A stretch of 64,000 bases of DNA, taken from Ferrimicrobium sp. Its GTDB lineage: Bacteria; Actinomycetota; Acidimicrobiia; Acidimicrobiales; Acidimicrobiaceae. The position numbers and the translations under genes are program-made. A model generated the notes under the pieces. The model worked only from the letters and a program-made list of their open reading frames with translations, made no database searches and was not told the origin of the DNA. The stretch lies in the NCBI RefSeq assembly GCF_027364955.1, contig NZ_DAHXOI010000002.1, positions 62,001 through 126,000 on the forward strand. The letters run 5' to 3'. Shown here piece after piece: positions 25,085 through 33,341 of this stretch (the stretch's first letter is position 1; each line of letters starts with the position of its first letter).

Positions 25085-25429
25085 GAAACCCAGCCCACAA
25101 TCAGAGATGTCAAGCCGATCGTGTCGATCCCAGACCTCTTGGCAGTGTCGAACCTTGGTTGGGCTAAGGTCACCCCAGCCGTACTAGCGACATGTCACGA
25201 TCGCGTCGTTAATGGTAGTTGAGGAGTTCCAAGCAAGCTCCGACTCGATCAGCGGTGCAAGCTTGTCCTCTTGCTCAATCACAAGCCGTGCAAGTTCACG
25301 CTCAGCCTGCCCCCTTGTGCCGCGAAAACGAACGTAGCGATGCTTGACCCTCCCGAGGCTGTCTCGTCCGATGAAAACTCGGAGCTCCCAGGTGTCTGGC
25401 CGGGCCACAAGGCGCATGCTTCCTGCCAT
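25085..25429 (-). pseudogene. truncated tyrosine-integrase gene next to tRNA-Val (remnant 3)
   Basis: From ATG 25429, with GGAGG five bases ahead, the frame reads MAGSMRLVARPDTWELRVFI, then VKHRYVRFRGTRGQAERELA and LIESELAWNSSTTINDAIV. A TAG stop follows, after which YGWGDLSPTKVRHCQEVWDR continues the same protein. This is the arm-binding AP2-like domain and the start of the core-binding domain of a tyrosine integrase. The catalytic domain is deleted. Its start lies 80 bp from the 3' end of the intact tRNA-Val, where a tRNA-targeting integrase gene is expected. Confidence 0.85.
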
Positions 25430-25509
25430 CAAATCCTCCAACTTCGAAACCCCTGTTGGGTTATTTGCTGGGCTTTGGTCTATTGTGATTTAGGAAACAT
25501 GCTCTGACC

Positions 25510-25586
25510 TGGTGGGCGCTAAGGGACTCGAACCCCTGACCTGCTGGTTGTAAGCCAGCCGCTCTAACCAACTGAGCTAAGCGCCC
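25510..25586 (-). tRNA. tRNA-Val (anticodon TAC), CCA encoded
   Basis: The 77-nt minus-strand gene folds as a full cloverleaf. The acceptor GGGCGCT pairs with AGCGCCC, the D-arm is GCTC/GAGC, the anticodon stem GCTGG/CCAGC encloses loop CTTACAA (anticodon TAC, reading GUA), and the T-arm AGGGG/CCCTT encloses TTCGAGT. The discriminator A and CCA are encoded. It is the only complete copy among six related sequences in the window and the target of the array; each incoming element restores its 3' half. Confidence 0.96.
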
Positions 25587-25602
25587 TCACGGTTGCTACA
25601 GT

Positions 25603-26370
25603 CTACCCCCGTTGAGTAGGATCGTCAGGCTGACCCAGAAGGGCGGACAAAATAAGGGAATTGCAGGCGGCCGCAACCTTACGGCGTGTCCGGTCCAATG
25701 GAGGCATCATCAGTTCCACGTCCTGAACGCGAACCACACCGCCAGCTTCTATCAAAATCAGAGCAGCTGCCAAGTAATCCCAGACAGCAAGTCCATCCGA
25801 GCAGTCAATAAACCCGTCACCACTTCCCCTTGCCAACAATGAGATCTCGAGCGCTGCGGAACCAAGAGAGCGCATTTGTGCCCAACCTAGATGTTGACGC
25901 GGATAACCGTTGACGAATATCACCGAACGATTCAACGAATCAGCCAATGATGGAACAACATGTTGACCATTGAAAGTAGCACCTTGGCCAACCTTAGCCG
26001 CGAAAACTCCCTCAGAACCAGACAGTCTCACTACCCCTACCACTGGACTGCCGTGGTGCAAGAGGCAGATAGCGCTGGTCCAGTACGGAAGTCCTCGCGC
26101 CGCATTTGTCGAGCCATCGATCGGATCCAGCACCGCTGTGACCGAGGAGCCCTGGTCCAAGAGGCCAGACTCCTCCGAGAACACATTGACTCCAGCATTG
26201 ACGAGAAGCTGTAGGCCCGCCTCGTCGGCGACGACATCACCGACATGTTGCCCTCTTGCCTGCCCAGTCGCCGACCAGTCCGAGGAACTATTGACCGTTG
26301 CAAGGCAAGCTTCCGTCACCCGCAACCCAAGGTCTAGCAGCTGATCCGGTTTCCACTCCAAGATCACCAT
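25603..26370 (-). CDS. inositol monophosphatase family protein
   Basis: The 255-residue protein shows the lithium-sensitive phosphatase motifs: VADEAGLQLL, FSEESGLLD (metal-binding Glu), the signature DPIDGSTNAARGLPYW, and the C-terminal GLAVWDYLAAALILIEAGG. Family members dephosphorylate inositol-1-phosphate, histidinol phosphate or PAP. Inositol phosphatase fits an actinobacterium (inositol lipids or mycothiol), but the substrate is not proven. A GGAGGTG sequence precedes the ATG at 26370. A TAGGAT box overlapping this ATG also allows a leaderless TTG start at 26361. The tRNA-Val gene lies 16 bp downstream. Confidence 0.87.
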   Translation of the reverse strand: MVILEWKPDQLLDLGLRVTEACLATVNSSSDWSATGQARGQHVGDVVADEAGLQLLVNAGVNVFSEESGLLDQGSSVTAVLDPIDGSTNAARGLPYWTSAICLLHHGSPVVGVVRLSGSEGVFAAKVGQGATFNGQHVVPSLADSLNRSVIFVNGYPRQHLGWAQMRSLGSAALEISLLARGSGDGFIDCSDGLAVWDYLAAALILIEAGGVVRVQDVELMMPPLDRTRRKVAAACNSLILSALLGQPDDPTQRG

Positions 26371-26398
26371 CCTAGCAACACCTCCACCGGTTCTCTAA

Positions 26399-27085
26399 TT
26401 AGCGAGTGGGGTGTACTGAGAAAAAACTCGACCAATGAGCAACGGCAGGAAAGACTGCCCACGCCAGGAGCCCACCGATGATCACTGCAAGCACGATACT
26501 GATAAGACGCCCCTGACGTCCGATCAACGAGTGATAACGGCTGTAGCGAAGATCGTAACTTGACGTACCTACGGCCCTACGCACATAGGCGAGCACATGA
26601 AAGACCATCAGCGCAAACCACGCCACGAAATCATCCCGGTGGATGTTGAGCCAAAGCGCGGCTGTTGGCGTATTCGGGCGTGCGTAGACCAGGATGATGC
26701 CACTCACCATCAGGATCACCGTCGTGACCACCAGCAGTGGTCCGATAACCCGCAGAACCAACTCAGGGGGTCCGGCGTGTTTGAAGTCAGGGGCGCCGAG
26801 GTAGTACATCGCGAACCGATAGGTCGCCACAATGATCTTGTAGGCCATGATTGGGAGCAGAATCAGTCCGAGTACGACATGGAGTGCGATCAGCTGACCG
26901 ATAAAAACAACGGTCACCCCTTCTATGGCCAGGCCAATGAAGAGCACTGAGCCGAGCAGGGCCAGCAACCTGGCGACCGCACGCACGCGTCGCGACGACG
27001 AGAGTTCTTCAGCAGGAACAGTTTCAGTGAAGACCGTATCAAAAACGCGTTGCAGCAACGAGAACCTCAACCTTTTCGATTGCAA
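26399..27085 (-). CDS. cytochrome b561-like / DUF4405-type membrane protein
   Basis: The 228-residue protein has about five hydrophobic segments: LLALLGSVLFIGLAI, FIGQLIALHVVLGLILLPIM, VIGPLLVVTTVILMVSGIIL, DDFVAWFALMVFHVLAYV and the last SIVLAVIIGGLLAWAVF. Histidines within or next to helices (IALHVVL, LNIHRDD, MVFHVLAYV) could bind heme b, as in cytochrome b561-like electron carriers. Function is inferred only. The start is uncertain: TTG 27085, or TTG 27058, which has GAGG six bases upstream. Confidence 0.65.
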   Translation of the reverse strand: MQSKRLRFSLLQRVFDTVFTETVPAEELSSSRRVRAVARLLALLGSVLFIGLAIEGVTVVFIGQLIALHVVLGLILLPIMAYKIIVATYRFAMYYLGAPDFKHAGPPELVLRVIGPLLVVTTVILMVSGIILVYARPNTPTAALWLNIHRDDFVAWFALMVFHVLAYVRRAVGTSSYDLRYSRYHSLIGRQGRLISIVLAVIIGGLLAWAVFPAVAHWSSFFSVHPTR

Positions 27086-27224
27086 ACGAAACTATCAGCA
27101 CCATTGTAACAAGGACCATGCCTGCAGAAGTCACAGATCCCCCGGCGACACCAACTCGCACATACGCATCCCTTAAGGGTGCTTCATGTGCTAATCTCGA
27201 CACAACAAAGGCGACGCGGTGACG

Positions 27225-28046
27225 CTACTCGCGATACCTGTCAGCAGTGCTCAAGAGTCCCATCTTGCTGACCAGCTCGCCAACTCCTCCTTGATCATTC
27301 GATGACACCACATCGGCTGCCACCGCCAGCACCGATGGATGTGCATTTGCTACGGCAACCGGATGGCCAACGCTCATCAACATTGGTAGATCATTGAGGT
27401 GATCTCCAATAGCCACTGCGTCTTCGAGCTCCACCCCCAGCACCTCTGCCGCCAGGCCAACACCAAAGCCCTTGCTCACTCCCTTTGGAACGATCTCGAC
27501 CCAGTCAGTCGACCCGCTAATGAGCTGTACTCCCGAGACCTCTTGCGCAAGGAGATCAATGAGTGCAGTGGCAGGATGATCCTTATGTCGAACGATCACC
27601 TTGACCACCGAATCGAGTTCAAAAAGCCCCGCTAACTCCCACTCGAGCTCGGTCATGGTCGGATCCTTCAAAAACGCCCGTTGGGGACGAAACTCGATCG
27701 GGGAGGAGGCTGCGAAGAAAAAGCCATCGTCTAGCTTGACGAGGCTCTCGATCGTGGCGCGTACAAACTCGCGAGACAGCTCCCTCACCCACAGCAACGA
27801 CCCTCGCTCAAGATGGTAACCAACTGCACCGTTGTGGCAGACCGCAACGGGACCGAGATTAACGAGCTGCGCCACCTGCAGCACGCCTCTCACACCACGC
27901 GCAGTCGCCGGCACCACGGAAACGCCACGACTGCGGGCACCCTGTATTTGGCTCACCACGCTCGAATGGATGGTTGCGTTCGTCGTGAGGAGCGTCCCAT
28001 CGAGATCAGTAAAGAGGAGTGAAAGCCTATCGAGTTGCGTCGGCAT
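27225..28046 (-). CDS. HAD-superfamily hydrolase, Cof type
   Basis: The product has LLFTDLDGTLLTTNATI (nucleophile Asp and acid/base Asp of HAD phosphatases), VVPATARG, the Lys in VSKGFGVGLAAEVLGV and AIGDHLNDLPML for metal binding, with the C2B cap of Cof/sucrose-phosphatase-like enzymes in between. It likely dephosphorylates a sugar or cofactor phosphate. The ATG at 28046 lies within the last 20 bases of the upstream MpaB-like gene; AGGAGG directly abuts it, so initiation may be coupled. An in-frame extension to 28124 overlaps the neighbour and does not fit the family. Confidence 0.83.
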   Translation of the reverse strand: MPTQLDRLSLLFTDLDGTLLTTNATIHSSVVSQIQGARSRGVSVVPATARGVRGVLQVAQLVNLGPVAVCHNGAVGYHLERGSLLWVRELSREFVRATIESLVKLDDGFFFAASSPIEFRPQRAFLKDPTMTELEWELAGLFELDSVVKVIVRHKDHPATALIDLLAQEVSGVQLISGSTDWVEIVPKGVSKGFGVGLAAEVLGVELEDAVAIGDHLNDLPMLMSVGHPVAVANAHPSVLAVAADVVSSNDQGGVGELVSKMGLLSTADRYRE

Positions 28047-28830
28047 CCTCCTGAGCGTACTGGGATTGGGCGCGGAGCCGGCGAGGCGATGGAGCGGTAA
28101 TCCCCATAGAGAGCTCTCCTCCAATTTTGAGCCCCACCCAAATCAGCGACTCCTCCAGCGTTGAAACCGGTCGATCGAGTTGGAGCGTCACCCAGCTCGG
28201 CAGCGATGCATACAGCCACCTCATGACGAAGGGATAAACCTGCCCCACAAAACCGACTGGTCGAAGCCGCTCCAAGATCGTAAACGCTTCCATCGTTGCT
28301 GCATTGACGACGAGGCTGGGTTGGCGCCAAACCCACTGGTTGAGGTCTGCATAGCGCAAGGGAACTTCAGTCATCTCACAACCCATCAATTCGGCAAATC
28401 GTGTCATCTCTGTGACATAACGGTCATAGAGCGCACGGTCAACTTCGGGGTGGAACCGCTCGTAGGCGAAACAGATAGACTCGACCATCGCATTATGGAC
28501 CCATGCCAAGAGGAACGGGTCGTTAGCCGAAAACGCTGCCCCACCGTCAGGGACAACCCCTTCCACAGGTTCGTGAAGCCTACGAACTGCGGCAATCGCC
28601 GATCTCACCTCGTCCATGTCTCCGTAGGTAATCGTGTCGATGAAGTCGATCGTCTCGCGTAGGCGCTCATCTGGACGGTCGCCAAATCGCGAGAATTGAC
28701 GCACTCCTGCAAGCGCTCGTGGTTCAAGCGACTGCACCGCCAGGGCACGCAAACCACCGACAAGTCCTGAGAAGTCGCTGTGTAACTGCCAAACCGCCGA
28801 ATCGGGGCCAAAGAGGGTATCCATGTCCAA
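28027..28830 (-). CDS. oxygenase MpaB family protein (DUF2236)
   Basis: The 267-residue protein matches DUF2236: LFGPDSAVWQLHSDFSGLVG at the start, FSRFGDRPDERLRETIDFID, then NDPFLLAWVHNAMVESICFA and the C-terminal helices. MpaB and latex-clearing relatives are heme b proteins that oxidise terpenoid or polymer chains; here the conserved His in AWVHNAMVES is a candidate heme ligand. The substrate is unknown. The HAD gene overlaps its 3' end by 20 bp, so both form one transcript. Confidence 0.8.
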   Translation of the reverse strand: MDMDTLFGPDSAVWQLHSDFSGLVGGLRALAVQSLEPRALAGVRQFSRFGDRPDERLRETIDFIDTITYGDMDEVRSAIAAVRRLHEPVEGVVPDGGAAFSANDPFLLAWVHNAMVESICFAYERFHPEVDRALYDRYVTEMTRFAELMGCEMTEVPLRYADLNQWVWRQPSLVVNAATMEAFTILERLRPVGFVGQVYPFVMRWLYASLPSWVTLQLDRPVSTLEESLIWVGLKIGGELSMGITAPSPRRLRAQSQYAQEDADATR

Positions 28831-28922
28831 AGCCTACCAAACACCATGCGCTACCGTTAGCCTGGAATCGTGGACGAGCAAGGTACAACAGAGTGAATCA
28901 TGCCAACGGATGGCCCCTGCAC

Positions 28923-29321
28923 GTGCGTTCCCTTCCGAGCAAGAGAAGAGCCGTGCTTCTTGGATCGATCGCACTGACAGGTGCGCTGCTCTCCTCCTGC
29001 GGCGCAAGTGCCACCACAGAGGCTGACCAGGCCTGCACGCTCGTTCACCAATCGATTCGCCTGTATGACGCCTCACAAACCGCTGATGCCTCAAGGGCCC
29101 GCACAGACCTTGCCCGGGCGGAACTGCTGCTCGCACAGGCCGTCTCTCCTGCCAACCTCGCAGCATCAACAGACTCCTATTGGCAACCACTAGCCGGAAC
29201 GCTCGCTGAGACAGAGCAGCTCCCTGAGTCACGCCTCGTCATTGCCTTACGGGCGCAATGTGCTCCTTCGGCCACCAACCAGGGTGAGTACGTTGTGCCC
29301 TACAAGTCCCAGGGACAGTGA
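28923..29321 (+). CDS. small lipoprotein of unknown function
   Basis: From GTG 28923 the 132-residue product has a basic start RSLPSKRRAVLLG, a hydrophobic core and lipobox GALLSSCG. The mature part is mostly helical (ARTDLARAELLLAQAVSPAN), with cysteines at DQACTLVH and LRAQCAPS that could form a disulfide. No family was recognised. It precedes the penicillin-acylase gene by 57 bp on the same strand. No good Shine-Dalgarno sequence is visible, so the start is uncertain. Confidence 0.65.
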   Translation: MRSLPSKRRAVLLGSIALTGALLSSCGASATTEADQACTLVHQSIRLYDASQTADASRARTDLARAELLLAQAVSPANLAASTDSYWQPLAGTLAETEQLPESRLVIALRAQCAPSATNQGEYVVPYKSQGQ

Positions 29322-29378
29322 CCACTCCAGCGATCAATTGTCTGCTAGGATCTGGCGAACAACGGAAGAAAGGAATCC

Positions 29379-31844
29379 ATGGCTCGGCGCCCTCTCCTCG
29401 GCACTCTGGGCATTATTGTCGCGCTTCTCGCGCTAGCTGTCCTTCAGCTTCGGGGCATCGCCACCGTGCCGCCGCTCGGCTCGACGTTGGACCCAACCAC
29501 CGGCGCGTTCAATCTCGGTGCGCGAGCAGCCCTGCCGACATCGGCCACCATACACCCCGCCGGCATACCTGCTGCCGTCACAATCTCCTATTCAACTCAG
29601 GGTATCCCCGATCTTCACGCAAGCAATGAACGTGCCCTTTGGTACGCAATGGGATATCTCGAGGCGCGCAATCGGCTTTTCGAGATGGACCTCATCCGCC
29701 GTGAGGCCGGAGGCCAACTGTCAGCTGTTCTCGGACCAAGCTACCTGACCTCCGACCTCTTCGAACTTCGGCTCGGACTCATTCGAACCGCCGAGGCGAA
29801 CTTCCAAGCGCTACCATCAGCTGACAAAGAGATTCTAGAGATTTTCTCGAACGGTGTGAATGCGGCACGTGCCTACGATATCAGCCACCATCAACTCCCC
29901 GTAGAGTTCCGTCTCCTCAACTACACCCCTGCTCCTTGGACACCCGTCGACTCGATGTTGGTCCAAGGGTACTTGACGCAGACCCTCGATTACTCGCAGA
30001 ATCCCGTCGATTACTCGATCCTGGTTGGGCACCTTGGCTTCCAACGGACCATGGACCTGTTCCCGGTGATCGCGAAGAACCAGCAGGAACCATATGATCC
30101 CGGACCGTATCACTTTCACCACACCACCCCCACCGACCCACCCACCACCGTCACACCCTCGCTGCTTGACTCGCTCCAGTCGCTTGCCAACATGAGCACC
30201 AAACTCCCACCAGGAGCCATCCACTCGTTCTCAAACTCCAACAACTGGGCTATCGCGGGAGATAAATCAACCACCGGTAACGCTATTGTGGCAGGCGATC
30301 CGCATCTCAACCAGACACTTCCCGCCGTGTGGTACTGGGTCAACGCGCACGCCCCTGGGGTAAGCTTTGCTGGCGTTACCGTTCCCGGTCTGCCCATCAT
30401 CCTGATCGGGAGAAATCACTGGATTGCCTGGAGCGAGACTGACGTCCAGAACCAATCGACCTTCTTCTACCAGGAGACCACCAGTAAGGCCCATCCTGGC
30501 GACTACCTGCTGCGAGGGAGATGGGTGCCGTTTACAGATTACGACTATACCGTCCAGGTGAAAGGGGGCACCAGTCAGCATCTCGTCGTACAGACAACGA
30601 CCAATGGCCCCATCATCACGATCCACGGCGTCAAGGTAGCTGTTGACTGGATGGGGGCCGCTGTCTCCAAGGATTTTGCCTCACTGATGGGTATCCTCCA
30701 CGCCACGAACTGGAGACAGTTTACGGCTGCGCTCTCGATCTGGCGCGCTCCATCACAAAACTTCGTCTTCGGTGACCGCCACGGCAATATCGGCCTCATC
30801 TCAGCTGGCGACTACCCGATTCTGCGCGCACGTGATCCGTGGTTGGTGATGAACGGTAACGATGGTACCCGCATTGTCGGATCGATTCCCAATAGCGAGA
30901 TCCCGCAAAGCTACGATCCAAGATCAGGTTTTGTCTTCAGTGCAAACCAACGACCGGTCAGTGCGGACTACCCATACTACCTCGGGACCTCTTTTAACTT
31001 CTTCTCTAATGGTTATCGAGCTGACGAGATCCACTCCTTCCTCACTGCTCACCAGCGAGTGACCCCCACTGAGGTCGCTCACCTTCAGAACTCGGTGACT
31101 GACTACCTCGCCACCCAACTCGTCCCATGGCTCGTGCGCCAGTTCAATGGGGTCCATTCCACACCCGCGGTTGAGGAGGCTGTCACGACCTTGCGTCATT
31201 GGAATGGCTCCATGGGCACCACCTCAACGGCGGCGAGCATCTGGTGGACCTTTCTCGGCGACGACATCAGCGACACCTTCGAACCTTGGTTCCGTTACTA
31301 CCACGTTCCCGAACCTTCCGGTAGCTCACTCGTCGTCAATCAACTCAATGCCCCACTGGTCGAGGACCTCCAATACCTGGATATCAACGACCCAGCAAAT
31401 CCATTCTTCACCCCACCAACCAGCCGTTTTCATCGTGATGCTGGTACTGTTGCGCGAGAGGCACTGACACAAGCCGTCGCGAGCCTCGCCCGCAGACTCG
31501 GCGATCAAGAGACGACATGGCACTGGGATCGGCTCCACTTTCGCGAGTTTCCCTCCCTGAGCGGCGTGGCCGGTCTGGGTTATGGACCCCGGGGATCATC
31601 CGGGGATGCCTGGACGGTGGATGCCGCCGACGGAGGTCTGCTCTCAGAGGCCGGTCCGAGTTGGCGGATGATCGTGGCATTCGGCGATCGGGGTGTGGCC
31701 ATCTATCCCGGAGGGCAGTCCGAGAATCCCTTGTCGAGCTGGTATGAGAATCAGATACCCGATTGGTTCGATGGGCACTATTTGCCGTTTGGGCTCGGCC
31801 CTCAGCCCAGCATCGCCACCTGGAGATTGGAGCCAAGCAGATGA
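29379..31844 (+). CDS. penicillin acylase family protein (Ntn hydrolase)
   Basis: The 821-residue precursor has an N-terminal membrane or signal segment, an alpha-chain region with ALWYAMGYLEARNRLFEMDL, and an internal SFSNSNNWAIAG. The Ser just before NNW, about residue 287, would be the autocatalytic nucleophile and new N-terminus of the beta chain. AGDPHLNQTLPAVWYWVNAH follows as in the family. Penicillin acylases and relatives cleave amides such as acyl-homoserine lactones or beta-lactam side chains outside the membrane. Substrate unknown. GAAAGGA precedes the ATG, and TAGGAT at 29347-29352 is a possible -10 box. Confidence 0.87.
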   Translation: MARRPLLGTLGIIVALLALAVLQLRGIATVPPLGSTLDPTTGAFNLGARAALPTSATIHPAGIPAAVTISYSTQGIPDLHASNERALWYAMGYLEARNRLFEMDLIRREAGGQLSAVLGPSYLTSDLFELRLGLIRTAEANFQALPSADKEILEIFSNGVNAARAYDISHHQLPVEFRLLNYTPAPWTPVDSMLVQGYLTQTLDYSQNPVDYSILVGHLGFQRTMDLFPVIAKNQQEPYDPGPYHFHHTTPTDPPTTVTPSLLDSLQSLANMSTKLPPGAIHSFSNSNNWAIAGDKSTTGNAIVAGDPHLNQTLPAVWYWVNAHAPGVSFAGVTVPGLPIILIGRNHWIAWSETDVQNQSTFFYQETTSKAHPGDYLLRGRWVPFTDYDYTVQVKGGTSQHLVVQTTTNGPIITIHGVKVAVDWMGAAVSKDFASLMGILHATNWRQFTAALSIWRAPSQNFVFGDRHGNIGLISAGDYPILRARDPWLVMNGNDGTRIVGSIPNSEIPQSYDPRSGFVFSANQRPVSADYPYYLGTSFNFFSNGYRADEIHSFLTAHQRVTPTEVAHLQNSVTDYLATQLVPWLVRQFNGVHSTPAVEEAVTTLRHWNGSMGTTSTAASIWWTFLGDDISDTFEPWFRYYHVPEPSGSSLVVNQLNAPLVEDLQYLDINDPANPFFTPPTSRFHRDAGTVAREALTQAVASLARRLGDQETTWHWDRLHFREFPSLSGVAGLGYGPRGSSGDAWTVDAADGGLLSEAGPSWRMIVAFGDRGVAIYPGGQSENPLSSWYENQIPDWFDGHYLPFGLGPQPSIATWRLEPSR

Positions 31845-32200
31845 CAACGACACGGCGATCGATCCTGCTAGTACTCCTTGGTGCTGTGATCGCCTTCCTC
31901 GGCAATAGCGTCGGTCTCTGGTGGCTTGGCTATCTCGTCGGTGCAGGATTGGCGTTCGCGATCCGTCCAAGCCTCGCCGGCTGTTCTGTTGCCCTCGGGT
32001 GGATCGCTGGCTTCGTGCAGAGCGCAATGAGTGCACATCTTGCACAAGCCGCGCGTGTCGTCGCCCTACTCGCAGGTCTTCCGGCGACCCTCGGACTCCT
32101 TCTCGTTCTCTTTGCCCTCGTCCTTGCTTTTCTCGAGGGCTGGCTCCCAGCACTCGTCGTCGCTCGCCTCCGAGGAAACCAGCACGCGAACGCCAGGTGA
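31841..32200 (+). CDS. small integral membrane protein
   Basis: The 119-residue protein has three or four hydrophobic segments: SILLVLLGAVIAFLGNSVGL, WLGYLVGAGLAFAI, GWIAGFVQSAM and LPATLGLLLVLFALVLAFLE. No family was recognised. Its ATG overlaps the acylase stop (ATGA), so it is translated with the acylase and could anchor or assist it; this is inference. It converges with the YihY gene 12 bp away. Confidence 0.68.
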   Translation: MTTTRRSILLVLLGAVIAFLGNSVGLWWLGYLVGAGLAFAIRPSLAGCSVALGWIAGFVQSAMSAHLAQAARVVALLAGLPATLGLLLVLFALVLAFLEGWLPALVVARLRGNQHANAR

Positions 32201-32212
32201 CCCAACCGCGTG

Positions 32213-33142
32213 TTACTGCGTCATGGCTCTGCGGTGAGTCGCGATGGAGTGGTCGATTTCAGCACCCATGAGCACCACAACAAAGGTGAGGTAGAGCCAC
32301 AGCAGGAGCACTGCCACACCCGCTAGCGGTCCATAGGTCGCCGACTCGCCCGCTGAGTGGGTGAGGTAAAGGCTATAGCCAAGCGATGCGAGTACCCAGC
32401 CCACTGTTGCTATCGCGCTCCCCAGGGATAGCACCCTCCACCTCTTCCACGACCTTCCCTGTGCGGCCCCGTAGTAGATCGACAGCAACAACGTCATAGC
32501 GATCAACGAACCGACGATCCGTACCACCCATGCACCGACATCAAGAACGCCATGCAGCCCTAACGGCAACTGATCCGCGACCAACTTTTCGATTGCTCCA
32601 CCAAAGACGAGCAACGCAACGGCGATGCCAGCAAGCACGATCGTAACTGCGAGCAATGGCAGCGCACGGACCCGGCGAAGGATAAAGCCATGCGGCTTGG
32701 CGACATCGAAGGCGACATCAAGTGCTTGCTGCAGTGCGGAGATGGCTTCGATCGCAGACCAGGCGGCTACCGCCAAGCCTGCCACGACGGCGATCAAATC
32801 CGCGCGCCTCGATCCGCTACTCTTGAGTGCTGCCGTCAAGATCGCCGCGACGGAGGTTGGCAGTAAGACCGACAGGTCATGCACGACCGTACCGAGCGTA
32901 GCAGGCGTCAACCCAATGAGCCTTGCCAACCCGACCGCTGCAATAATCGCTGGAAAAATAGCGAGGAATCCGTGAAATGCGAGCCCAGCGGCGGCCAAGG
33001 TTAGTCGATTGCGGCCGGTGGCTTTGGCGGCATCTACGGCGATGTCAACCGCCGTATCATCGACCAAGCGTTCCCGGAGAATCGTTAGAGGTTTAACGAC
33101 CCTTCCCCCCAAAGCGACGATGGCCCAAGCGACCCAGTCCAA
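32213..33142 (-). CDS. YihY/virulence factor BrkB family membrane protein
   Basis: The 309-residue protein has six membrane helices and the YihY/BrkB pattern: RNRLTLAAAGLAFHGFLAIF near the start, YYGAAQGRSWKRWRVLSLGSA and TYGPLAGVAVLLLWLYLTFV near the end. Once taken for RNase BN, these are now viewed as transporters or envelope proteins of unclear function. The TTG start at 33142 overlaps the 3' end of the small membrane-protein gene by 50 bp; later starts are possible. Confidence 0.83.
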   Translation of the reverse strand: MDWVAWAIVALGGRVVKPLTILRERLVDDTAVDIAVDAAKATGRNRLTLAAAGLAFHGFLAIFPAIIAAVGLARLIGLTPATLGTVVHDLSVLLPTSVAAILTAALKSSGSRRADLIAVVAGLAVAAWSAIEAISALQQALDVAFDVAKPHGFILRRVRALPLLAVTIVLAGIAVALLVFGGAIEKLVADQLPLGLHGVLDVGAWVVRIVGSLIAMTLLLSIYYGAAQGRSWKRWRVLSLGSAIATVGWVLASLGYSLYLTHSAGESATYGPLAGVAVLLLWLYLTFVVVLMGAEIDHSIATHRRAMTQ

Positions 33143-33329
33143 CGTCGCCCAAGAGCACCAATGTCAATACGACCGCGACCACAATCGGCACTGCCAACCA
33201 ACCCCCACTGTCATGGCGCACCCCTAGTGCCACTACCCCGGCGACGACGGCACCAAGTGCCAACCAGGGCTGGTCCCCAACGATGAAGTTCCAGAGGAAC
33301 ACAAAGGGACCTACGACTATCCGCATCAT
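33093..33329 (-). CDS. small two-helix membrane protein
   Basis: The 78-residue protein reads MMRIVVGPFVFLWNFIVGDQ, with two hydrophobic stretches, ALGAVVAGVVALGVR and LAVPIVVAVVLTLVLLG. Short proteins with the LWxFIVGD motif occur in other actinobacteria, but no function is known to me. It begins 13 bp after the stop of the membrane-protein gene upstream and overlaps the yihY-like gene, so it belongs to a three-gene operon. Confidence 0.65.
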   Translation of the reverse strand: MMRIVVGPFVFLWNFIVGDQPWLALGAVVAGVVALGVRHDSGGWLAVPIVVAVVLTLVLLGDVGLGRLGHRRFGGKGR

Positions 33330-33341
33330 TGCCGGCCGATC

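Larger units (their letters stand above)
16533..25509. mobile_element. tandem array of integrase-less tRNA-Val elements carrying TA modules
   Basis: Five displaced 3' halves of tRNA-Val divide this stretch into five units (about 16.53-18.55, 18.55-20.32, 20.32-21.64, 21.64-24.16 and 24.16-25.51 kb). The intact tRNA closes the right end. Every unit begins with the same left-end module and carries one or two TA pairs; three units end with a decayed integrase N-terminus. The layout is that of successive site-specific insertions into one tRNA gene, each pushing the older tRNA fragment outward, as in accretion of cis-mobilizable (CIME-type) elements. No complete integrase, relaxase or replication gene is present, so any movement would need a helper in trans. 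Confidence 0.75.
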
